Source: Desmodus rotundus (taxonomy: Eukaryota > Chordata > Mammalia > Chiroptera > Phyllostomidae). From it: 64,000 nt of DNA. A model generated the notes under the pieces. The model ran no database searches. It saw only the letters and a program-made list of their open reading frames with translations, and was not told where the DNA came from. Shown one piece after another: positions 55,190 through 64,000 of this stretch. How positions within the stretch are numbered: the first letter of the stretch is position 1; each line of letters opens with the position of its first letter. The stretch spans positions 112,451,195 to 112,515,194 of the forward strand of contig NC_071391.1 of the NCBI RefSeq assembly GCF_022682495.2, given 5' to 3'. Both the position numbers and the translations under genes were made by a program.

Positions 55190-57734
55190 TCCAATCTTTC
55201 AACATGTTTTCAGAGGGAAATCTCTTGTATTGAAGGTTATCTTAACATGTGACACACCGGCTTCAAACTTGGAAATAGAGAAAGGGTGAGAAAATCAGGA
55301 GGGGGAGTGTAGAGGCCTGGGCTGAGATTTTGTGTAGAGCGTAGATTTTATGGCAAGCATGGAGGTGCTATGAAGCCCCTTATAATAGTTCTTGGTTCAG
55401 TAAGTGCGAGGATGTTTGTGTGTGTGCTGTTCCTCAGAACTTCTTTCAGAGTCATTAGGGGTACTTGTAATGTTCGAGAATCTCGGGATAGAAAAGTTAT
55501 TCTCGTTTAACCCTTTTCCTGTTGTATCAATTTCATTTTCATTATACTCAACCAGTGTTTCGTTAGCATCTTAATGTCTCTGCTTAAGACAGCCTTGTAA
55601 GAACATTTCTGTCCCCCTTCCCTGGAAAATTAAGAACTTTCATTCATTTATTGTCAGATATTTATTGAATGCCTTGTGCTACAAAACTTTGCTGTTATGT
55701 GCAACATCTTTTAGGGTTTCCGGGTAATGTAGAAAACAGAGGCAGCTGTGTAACTTGGAAGCCTTCACTGAGCCCCTGGAGCCTGCGAGCCTCATGAGAG
55801 CAGTCAGAGTGAGGCCTCAAGCTTGCCTGGAGGAGGAAGGTCAGGGCTTTCTCCTACACGGATGCTCACTCATTATTACATGCCTTCTTCACGCCCTTCC
55901 AATTTCTGCTCCCACTCCAACGCTGCCAAACATCTTTTATCCATGGTGGGAAGATATATTTACTACCCAAAGGAGCAGGAGAGCCTCCTGGTGCGTAGAG
56001 TGTTAAAGATCTTTCCTCCTCCTTAGAATTTCTTCACATTCTAATCATGTACTTGGTCTTTAGTCCTTGATCAACCTGTTCTCGTATGACTAATTTTTCA
56101 CTGGTGTCATTGAGGTGGAACACTGATCAGGGCACACTGTCGCATGTGAGAGGGAGCTTTTTGCTTCCAGGTCATAGACACTGTCAATCCATGGAGGTAA
56201 CTGAATTGTCATTGTCAACTTTGATATCTCCACTCTGTGGCCTGCTGAGGCCTATGGGCTTCCTGTCAACTGTGCTCTCTGAAGTGGAGCCCTTGACTTG
56301 GATAATTGACTGTCAGTGATTCTGTGCTGTTGTGCTTAGAGTTTAGATCTCAGAGCAGAAAATCGCATTTTTCCCCATTAACATTTCATAGTATCTACTG
56401 TTAGAAGATACTGATTTTGCTATCAAACTAGTGAGCTCTTGTTCCTCACTAGAAACCATCCCATGGTTTGGCAAACATTTTTATTTCCAGGATCTTGACA
56501 GAGACCAGCCACTGCGATTCAGACTGACTGCACATGACTATTAATCCATTACAAGTTTTTCACTAAGTCTATTTTTGAATTAATTACACTTTAATGTTAC
56601 TAGCTCATGTTTCATTAATTTTTCCACAAGGCTAACATGAAAAGCTTGTCTGATGTCTACCTAAAATCCAAATGCGTTATGTTTACAGAATTATTTTATA
56701 AGCACTGCTAGCTATTAAAATAATACACAAATTTGGGGTGTAGATTTTAGACCTCAAAAGAGGCTCAGAGCAGTGAGGCCTGGCTGAACTTGGATTGATT
56801 CAAACTCAATTCTGTAAGTCATTACATGCCATCAGGCACAGCGTGGGTCAATTTTTCCACATCAGGAGCTGTAGAATCTTCTGCTGAATGAATATTCTTC
56901 CGAGATTCTAGCACTCTGATATCTATGCATCTTAGTTTTTAATGGTATTGAGAGTTTTAAACATTTTTTCCTGTCTTCATTGACATGACAATGATAATCT
57001 GGGACTGGATACATTGGTGACACCATTTTGACCCACAGGTACAAATCTCTATATTTTCTATGGCATGATATCTTATTATATAATAAGCTTCTGCACAGTG
57101 CAGGAGTCAGATGAATGATGGGTTCGAACACCAAATCGAACACTGACTGGTGGTATGACATCGGACAAATTACTGGTCTAAGCCTTGCGTTCCCCAAATG
57201 GAGCTAATATTCATTTCAGCTTTACAGGATCCCCGTGTGAATGTAAGTGTTTGTGTTTGTAGGAGTGTTCCTAACACACAGAGAGCCCTCAAAATGAGGA
57301 TTCTCCAATTTGCTGTTACACTTATAATTATTGTTTCTTAATGTGGCCATCAGGCTCATCCTTTTGATTCATAAAGGTAACCTTCACAGTTCCACGTATA
57401 ACCTTACCAGTGTGCGTGGATGTGAAGTAAAATGTGTGTATTTAGCGATCAGAGTCCTTCTGCATATCCTTGGGCCTTGTGGGAGTTGTAAGGAGGCCCA
57501 GTTGCATTGCCACGCTGTGCGCTGAGGCCAAGGGAAGTGCTGACTGCGCTGGCTGTGCTGTCAGACTTCATTCTCGACCGTACATCAGCCGCTCTGAAGA
57601 AAGCATCGATCCTCTTGGCTGAGTAGCCTTTGGATATCACCGCACTTTGTCTTCAGTGTTCATGGCATTTCCTAAGCGCACTTTGCAATCATTTATGCAA
57701 TAATGGCACCTTGTAGTTGTAGAGCATGTCTATA
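55190..57734. other. Mostly unique DNA; possible conserved element at 56,480-56,760
   Basis: No gene recognised. An antisense L2 trace is at 55625-55720. The 56,480-56,760 part is AT-rich with GAATTAATTACAC near 56577 and no transposon features. The openings at 55755-56006 and 56862-57197 lack domains. Confidence 0.35.
55625..55720 (-). repeat. LINE-2 fragment, antisense
   Basis: TTCATTCATTTATTGTCAGA followed by TATTTATTGAATGCCTTGTG fits the reverse complement of the L2 end. Short and weak. Confidence 0.5.
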
Positions 57735-57910
57735 CATTTTTCCCACAGTGCTTTCCCATCTATTATCTTATTTGCTTCACACAACATTATTTAATAAGTT
57801 ATTACTCATCCATTACAGATGAAAAAACTAAGTCTCTGGCAAGTTAAATAATATGCCACAGCTCACATCACCTAATTTTTACTGGATATAAGATGTGAAG
57901 TCAGGGCCAC
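57735..57910 (-). repeat. MIR SINE, antisense
   Basis: TTATCTTATTTGCTTCACAC, CATTACAGATGAAAAAACTA and GCAAGTTAAATAATATGCCA follow the antisense MIR core. Confidence 0.75.
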
Positions 57911-57989
57911 TTCCATATACGGACCACGAAATCTTTCTTCTTATTGTCCTAATTCACTTTCAATCTCCTGGGAAAGGTATGGCTTTCAT

Positions 57990-58645
57990 GCCCTGGCTTG
58001 TGTTTTTATTCCAGTCCTCTACCCTCTGCCACTCCATTCTAGCTTCTAAATATTTTGACTATTTTTTAATTCCTGGAAACACTTTTGTTCTCTTTCACCT
58101 TTTTGGGGTCCAAATTAGATTTTTTTTTTCCTGGGAAGTCCTCACTGGACTTACACTATTACCCTGGGCTCCATTCTCTTCTCATGTGCTTTCAGAATAT
58201 CCTGCACATCCCCTTTTATAAAACTTAGTCCAATGGATTGCAATCATTTCTCATTGTCTGGCTCCCAGACATGACCAGAAGGGCAGGGGTCATGTCCTAC
58301 ACACTGGTGTATGTCCAGCACTCTTTGGTCTGAATGTTTGAGTCAACACGAATTTATATTTTGAAACCCTAACACCCAAATATGATGGTATTAGGACGTG
58401 AGGCCTTCAGGAAGTGCTTAAATTGTAAGTGTACCATCATGAACAAAATTCTTATAAGAAAGCCTTTAGATACGTGTCCTCGTCCGTCATATGAGGACAC
58501 AGCGAGCAGGCAGCAGTGCGCGATCTAGTCTTGGCCAGAACCAGCCTTACTGGTGCACTGATCTCAGCCTGAAAGGACTAAGACGAGCGCCTAGCACATT
58601 ATAGGTGCCATGTTCAAGACACATTTGCTGAATGATTGAATGTTT
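57990..58645 (+). repeat. LINE-2 3' end, sense, split by a MaLR LTR
   Basis: TTCCTGGGAAGTCCTCACTG (from about 58128) and ACCAGAAGGGCAGGGGTCAT (58274) lead to the L2 tail. The LTR interrupts it. L2 resumes with GCGCCTAGCACATTATAGG (58587) and TTGCTGAATGATTGAATG, which completes the usual L2 terminus. L2 therefore predates the LTR. Confidence 0.75.
58322..58585 (+). repeat. MaLR-type LTR nested in L2
   Basis: TTTGGTCTGAATGTTTGAGT, TTTTGAAACCCTAACACCCA, GATGGTATTAGGACGTGAGG and ATATGAGGACACAGCGAGCA are MLT1/MST-type LTR blocks in order, ending near AAAGGACTAAGACGA. The copy is short and lacks the usual A/T-rich 3' third. Confidence 0.75.
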
Positions 58646-59655
58646 TACTTGTTATTACTCCACTTCCTTTCCATTGCCTTTGGCACATTCTCCATGTGGA
58701 ATAGTCCCTGGAAAGTAATTAACCCTCAACAAGGCGTGCAACCGATAGGTATGTAAGGCCAAAGAGCTCAAAGATATAAGAACTGTTGTTGTGGGGCCCT
58801 AAACTTCTATGATTACATAAAAAACAAATCCGATGGCACATAGATGATTCTTTAGAAACCTTTTTATCTTTATTCTCTTCAAATTCACAAAAACTACAGG
58901 CTCAACTGTTGAAGTAGTAGTTTTGATTTTGTCTATTGATACTTCAAGCATAAAATGCTTCCTTCCATTTGAGCTCTGCTGGTCATTTAAAGTTTATTTG
59001 CTGAAGGCCAGTACTGTACCTGGCCCATAGTATGTGCTCAGTTAAATATTGCTTAAACAGAAAATTAATAGTTTGAAAATTGCTATTTTCTTAAATGATT
59101 TTTGCATAGTTTCAATTTTTAACCTGCGTGGAAAATCTCGCCTGCCTTGATAACATTTCTAAGTGTTCAGTGAGTTGTTTCATAAGACAGATGCGTATTT
59201 TGTGACCTTTAATTTCAGGACCTCAGAAGTGTAATTGTTGTAGATGGGAGAGATGGAAATTACCATGGGCCACAAATACCCCTTAACTTTTCAAATAGTA
59301 CTAGGTCTTTGTGTGTCTGTGAGTCTTTATCAAGGGCAGTGTCAGGTTTGTGGTTAGGATAATATAACTTTAAGGGCCCTCTTTATGAAAAAGAATACAA
59401 AACTTTGAAACTAATCACAGGGCCTTGGGAGGGACCTGTGTGGGATGACAGTGGGGAGCCCTGACAGTTAAACTTTATGCACTTTCTGGTCCATGTGCCA
59501 CTGGCCTTTCATTAACCATTGTCTGTATTACTAGTCAGCCTTAAGTCCTTTATTCACCTAAGCAGCAATATTGACTAATGCACTAATTTTGCTATGATTA
59601 AAAGAAATACTTTTCCACGGTGTGTTATCTAGTGTTTAGCTTACACCTTTATCAT
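58646..59655. other. No gene or repeat recognised
   Basis: Unique sequence without openings above 60 codons. TTAATTTCAGGACCTCAG near 59210 resembles a splice acceptor but no exon frame follows. Confidence 0.35.
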
Positions 59656-59659
59656 TTTT

Positions 59660-59755
59660 AAATTTTTTTGTTTATTTTTATTTTTATGCATTGTGGTCAC
59701 ACTGGTTAATAAAATTACATAGGTTTCAGGTGTATTATTCTATAATACAACATCT
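59660..59755 (-). repeat. L1 3' UTR fragment, antisense
   Basis: TTTATTTTTATTTTTATGCA, then TAGGTTTCAGGTGTATTATT and ATAATACAACATCTGTATGG are the antisense 3' UTR of an L1. It abuts a sense L1 fragment. Confidence 0.6.
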
Positions 59756-60350
59756 GTATGGAGTTATCTCAAAAAATTAAAAATGGAACTGCCTTATGAC
59801 CCGGCAATTCTACTCTGGGAACCTATCTGAAGAAACATGAAACACTAATTCAAAAGAATATATGCACCCTTATGTTTATTGCAGTGTTATTTACAATAGC
59901 CAAGATATGAAAGCAGGCCCACGTGCCTATCAGTAGATGAGCAGATAAAAAAGCTTTGGTATCTTTACACAGTGGAATACTACTAAGCCATAAAAAGAAG
60001 GAAATCTTACCTTTTGAGATAGCATGGATGGACCTGGAGACTATTATGCTAAATAAAATAAGCCAGTCAGAGAAAGACAAGTATCATATGATTTCACTAA
60101 TATGGGAATCTAATGAACAAAATAAACTAACAAACAAAACAGAAACAGACTCATAGATACTGAGAACAGACTGACAACTGTCAGAGGGGAGTGGGCTTGT
60201 GGGGGCTGGCTGATAAAGGTGAGGGAATTAAATTAAAAAAAAAACCCTCATAGGCACAGACAACAGAATAGTCGTTACAGAGGGAAAGGGGGGTGGGGGA
60301 GATAGAAGAGCGTAAAAGGGCGATAAATGGTGATGGAAGGACAATTTTGT
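59756..60350 (+). repeat. L1 ORF2 end plus 3' UTR, sense
   Basis: AATTAAAAATGGAACTGCCT, CTGAAGAAACATGAAACACT, CACAGTGGAATACTACTAAG and CATAAAAAGAAGGAAATCTT are the ORF2 C-terminal region. A 3' UTR with an A-rich tract at 60233-60244 and a G-rich section follow. The sense openings are broken. Confidence 0.75.
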
Positions 60351-61914
60351 TTATTTTTTAAGCATCTGTTTACTCATTTAAGCTACTTCTTAAGTGCAGA
60401 TCTGCTGTTATTCTTGCAGCATAAGCCAAAATACATTACATTATATCTGATCTGCAAGTGAGTGGAGGGGAAGGCTCATTTTTTGAAGGTCAATAGACTT
60501 CTAAAAGCCTCTGCGGTATCTTTTAGGAAATTGCTACTTTGGTGCAACAAATGGAGCCCATGGTGCCCGTGAGCGGACCTTAAGCCATTGTTTTAATTGC
60601 CTTTACTCGGTACACTGTGTCCTTATGGACACTGAGTTAACAGTTTATCTGAAATAAGTCTTTTCTGGGGGAATTTGGCTTGTGTAGTATGCACTGGTAA
60701 CAACTTCTAAAGTTAAAGCTACACAATTTTTCACAGTAAAGTGACTGCGGCCTGCTGCCTACTTTCTCTCCCATAAGTATTAAGTCCTTTGGTTGATCAG
60801 TTACTGACCCCCCACTCTGGCGCAAACATAGTAGCTCGCTCTCCACAAAGCCCTCTCGGAAGTCACCTCAAAGCACAGACAAGTATGAGTGGCAAAAATG
60901 AAAATTTAAATTTAAACAAAGTAGGTGACATCTGCAGCCTCCATGAACATTGTTATATAAGGCAGGCCAGGCAAATTCAGAAAAATCAAACAGGGGTAGC
61001 AAGAATGCCTGATTGTATAGTAGAAGCTGTGACGTGCTGCAGAGATCCCCCTTTAGAACTGAAAGGCCTTTGTGTCCCAACTTCTTTTCTCCCACAGAAA
61101 CGTGTTTTTAGTATACTTGCATTCCTGTTAAAGGCTGTGTCCCAACTTCTGAGCTACTGCCTGTTGCCATCAGTCCTCTGTAGCCAGCCCTTGACCAGAG
61201 GTGGCTGCCTCACTTAATGTCGTGTCCCTCCTTGTGTTAGCTGGCATTCAGTGCCTAGTATGTGAAGACGTATAAAGGCCTGGCTCCCATACTGCAATGT
61301 GGGACATCTTTGAGGCTTTATCTGAGTTTTAGAGCTCCTGGCACGGTTGACTGAGTCCTTGCTATCTCTTTACCGTAGTCTAACTTCTCCCTCTGCCTTC
61401 CTTGCGTGTGCTGATCCTGAGTTCAGATTCCCTGCGCACTGTTCTCAGGCTCGAAGTCTTATGGCTGGAGAACAACCTGTGATCCAAGCAAAGAAAATGG
61501 CTGATGTAAATTGAGGAGGGTGCAAAAGTCTCAACATCGAAAGTATTTTGGGAAGTTACTGCTTCTTAGCCTTTATGTACTTTTGTTTTAAATGTCAATG
61601 TTTCAAAAACTTACTTCTCTATTGTTTTTTCAAAGTTATTTTCTCTTGATCTCACTTTCTTCTTCTGCTTCTACTCTTTCACTCATCAGAGTTAGGCAAC
61701 TTGAAGTAATCTTTTGTATGCCCCTTGTCTTTCTTCTTATTTTGTGCTTCATTCTTACTTTCACTCCTCACTACCTTGGAATGACCCTTTACAAGATCAC
61801 TAAACACTGGAAAGACATAGGATGTTTAAAAAAAAAAAAGACACAGGATGCTTATCAGTCTATATCTTCCTTTTATTTTGGCTGCATTTGACGTGGTTGG
61901 ATACACCTTATCTT
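60351..61914. other. No gene recognised
   Basis: A 142-codon plus-strand opening at 60789-61217 shows no domain and is opposed by a minus opening at 60868-61095. The sequence at 60,360-60,620 is transposon-free and may be conserved, without proof. Confidence 0.35.
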
Positions 61915-62535
61915 TTAAAATAAACTTTTATTTAGAACAGTTTTAGATTCACAGAATTCTTGTGAAGATGGTATAAAATTCATACCCAGCTTTCCCTGTT
62001 ATTATGTTCCAGTGGTATGAAATATTTGCTATAATTATTGAACTAACATTGATGTATTAGCATTAACTACAGTCCAAACTTAATTCAGATATTTCTTAGT
62101 TGCTCCTGAATGTCTGTTTCTGCTCTAGGATCCCACCCAGGATGTCACATTTTACTGATTCATCATGTCTCCTCAGCCTCCTCTTGGCGTTGACAGTCTC
62201 CCAGACTTCCCTAGTTTTGGGGGACAGTTTTGAAGACCTTAGTTCAGGTGTTTTGTAAAATTTCTGCCACTTTGGAGTTCTCATGATTAGACTGGGGTTA
62301 TGGCTCTTTGGAAAGAGGATCCCGGAAGTAACATGCTATTTTATCACATCACATCAAGGTACGTGCCATCAATATGACGTATCGCTGTCCACATAGACCT
62401 CAATCGCCTGGGTGGGGCGCTGTTTGTAAGGTTTCTCTATTGCAAATAAACTCTTTATTTTCTCCCTTTTCGGACCGTAGTCTTTGGGAGGAAGTCGCTA
62501 TCTGCAGCTGACACCTAAGAGCGGGCCCACTTTTT
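61915..62535 (-). repeat. Old L1 (L1ME3/L1M4-like) 3' UTR, antisense
   Basis: TAGAACAGTTTTAGATTCAC near 61934, CTGATTCATCATGTCTCCTC near 62155, TAACATGCTATTTTATCACA near 62329 and TTTGGGAGGAAGTCGCTATC near 62483 are the blocks of an antisense L1M 3' UTR. No coding part remains. Confidence 0.75.
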
Positions 62536-62828
62536 GCCATTTAATTATTAAATCATTTATTTTTATCATTACAAAGTCATGGATATATGTTTTATACTCT
62601 GAGTTTTAATCCAAAACTACTCATTTTCTTATTCAAAATTTTCCATCTTGGCCACTGGGAGATCTTCCAATCCTCCTATACCGTGACACGCTCCCATCAA
62701 TGTGTTCAAACAAACAAGAAAACAAGCTCTGGGCTCCAGGTTGCTCATTACTTCTCTGTACAAAACATAGTTCTCAGTTTCTGTGACCATATACTTCTTT
62801 TCTCCTGCCTCTCTGCCTGCTTCTTTCT

Positions 62829-63118
62829 TTATTTTATTATTATTTTTTAAATTTCACCCAAGGATATGTTTACTGATTTTAGAGAGAGAGGAAGGCAGGG
62901 AGAGAGACAGAGGGAAAGAGAGTAAAACATGGATGTGAGAGGGAAACATTGATGGATTGCTTCCCTTTCATGCCCTGACTGCGGCCAGGCCATGCCCTGC
63001 CCTGACTGGGGATTTAACCCACAACCAGGCTTGTTCCCTGGCCAGGAATCAAACCAACAGCCATTTTTGGTGTATGGAATGATGCTCCAACTAACTGAAC
63101 TACCTGGCCAGAGCTGAT
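62829..63118 (-). mobile_element. Ves SINE with 11-bp TSD
   Basis: Antisense copy: AAATTTCACCCAAGGATATG, GAGAGAGAGGAAGGCAGGGA, AATCAAACCAACAGCC and head complement ACTACCTGGCCAGAGCTGA. TGCTTCTTTCT is repeated exactly at 62818-62828 and 63119-63129. The body is longer than in the other copies, with a repeated CATGCCCTG motif at about 62970-63000 that suggests a small internal duplication. Confidence 0.92.
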
Positions 63119-63249
63119 TGCTTCTTTCTAAATCTTTTTTAGATCCTTATTTTCTTCTTCTAATCTCTAATTTCTGGCATTATTGTTAGTGGTTCCCCCA
63201 AGATACTCTTCTGTTGCCAATCTGTATACTTTTCTTGAGTTATTTTGCT

Positions 63250-63560
63250 CAACTTACTTCCAGTTGCTCCTTACTCCCCTTTGGTGCATTTTCCATAAGG
63301 TGGCTAGAATGATGGTTTTACATTTCCCTTAGTATGAAGTTCAAAATTCTAAAAGCACATAAGGTCTTTCATGACCCTGCACTAGGGACCTGTCCAAGAC
63401 TCGTCTCTTGCCATTTTCCTTCTTGTACTTTGTAATGAACAATGGTGAACTTTTTTTCACTTCCCTGCAAGAGTTGCAGAGTTCTCTGTTATCTCTCTAC
63501 ATCTTTTTATATTTCTTTTGAACACTCTTCCCTACTCATCTTCTGTTTGCAGAGAAAAAT
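63250..63560 (+). repeat. LINE-2 fragment, sense
   Basis: GGTGGCTAGAATGATGGTTT, AAGTTCAAAATTCTAAAAGC and GGTCTTTCATGACCCTGCAC are in L2 3' order (the usual AAAGTCCAAACTCC and GGCCCTTCATGATCTGGCC themes). Confidence 0.65.
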
Positions 63561-64000
63561 CTGAAACTTCCACCACAAAGCTTTCCTCGTTTTCCCAGTG
63601 TTAATTAGATGCTCCAGAAGTGTGTTTCCCAATCACACTCACCTGTTATGGAGGAAAGCCTCTTGTATGAGGCTGAGACCTAAGTGCCCTTGTTGAACTG
63701 TGACCTCAGTTCCCTTCTTTCTTGACATTTCCTAAAGTCTTGGGACACTGAGACATGGTGGCCAGTTGGTAATAATGGAAAGAGTGAGTGAGAACAGATG
63801 AATAGGAAGGGAGATACAGTTATATCTGGAAGCTACCACATGGTCAGAAACAGTCTATTTCGCAACATAGGACTCATAGAAATACAAAGAATGTTTGCCT
63901 TAGAGAAATGTACGAAGCTTAGAGTATACATAAAAACCACAGATCTTCCATCTGCACAGGCTGCGGGTTCCAATGAGAGCTTCATAAGAAGTTAGGGCAG
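63561..64000. other. No gene recognised to the window end
   Basis: Unique sequence. A 65-codon opening at 63798-63995 has no motif and runs close to the edge, so a feature continuing outside cannot be excluded. Confidence 0.3.

Noticed and set aside
59660..60350. Twin-priming L1 inversion
   Set aside because: The antisense part is 3' UTR, downstream of the sense ORF2 part; twin priming would invert the 5' portion, so two separate insertions fit better.
60789..61217. 142-codon plus-strand opening
   Set aside because: No recognisable family, no supporting exon signals, and an opposing opening at 60868-61095.
1..64000. CRISPR arrays, operons, defence islands or other prokaryote-like systems
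   Set aside because: No regularly spaced repeats, no tightly packed genes and no ribosome-binding pattern; SINE, LINE and LTR content is decisively mammalian.

Overview
The window is nuclear DNA from a mammal, most likely a bat of the suborder Yangochiroptera. The main evidence is nine copies of a tRNA-headed SINE of the Ves type, with heads reading like GCCCTGACCAGTGTG or its reverse complement AGCCAGGGCT. LINE-1 3' ends of a bat-like type, L2, MIR, ERVL-MaLR LTRs and several DNA transposons (hAT, mariner, Tigger-like) support this. I saw no Helitron or piggyBac copy, so placement in Vespertilionidae itself is not secure. I found no host protein-coding exon, RNA gene, CRISPR array or bacterial-style operon. 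The window is intergenic or deep intronic and built largely from layered transposable elements.

Layout. 1-7.5 kb: L1 fragments, then mostly unrecognised unique sequence. 7.5-9.4 kb: a MaLR LTR with a 72-bp internal duplication, then an antisense processed pseudogene of prothymosin alpha (PTMA) split by a Ves SINE. 9.8-16.5 kb: old L1 pieces, an ORF1 remnant, a possible ERVL LTR, Ves and MIR. 16.5-28.9 kb: two very old minus-strand L1s carrying nested younger insertions (mariner MITE, two L1 tails, a hAT element with a perfect 8-bp target duplication, mariner, Ves). 29-35 kb: Ves, MaLR, MIR and L2. 35.2-38.7 kb: another old L1 with a deleted mariner inside. 40-42.7 kb: transposon-poor DNA containing a homeodomain-motif-rich block that looks like a conserved non-coding element. 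43.58-45.40 kb: a complete L1-derived element with 5' region, ORF1 and 3' end but no ORF2, flanked by a perfect 16-bp target site duplication. 45.7-46.3 kb: a Charlie3/MER1-like hAT element. 46-64 kb: MIR, L2, MaLR, Ves and a Tigger-like MITE, with unique AT-rich stretches between them.

The most notable object is the ORF2-less L1 at 43,580-45,402. It resembles the known half-L1 (HAL1) class: it can only have moved using an ORF2 protein supplied by another L1, and its intact ends and duplication suggest a recent insertion. Its ORF1 is open for 231 codons but seems to have lost an internal segment in frame. No previously undescribed defence or metabolic system is present. Family names were assigned by reading motifs without a database search, so boundaries of old repeats are approximate.
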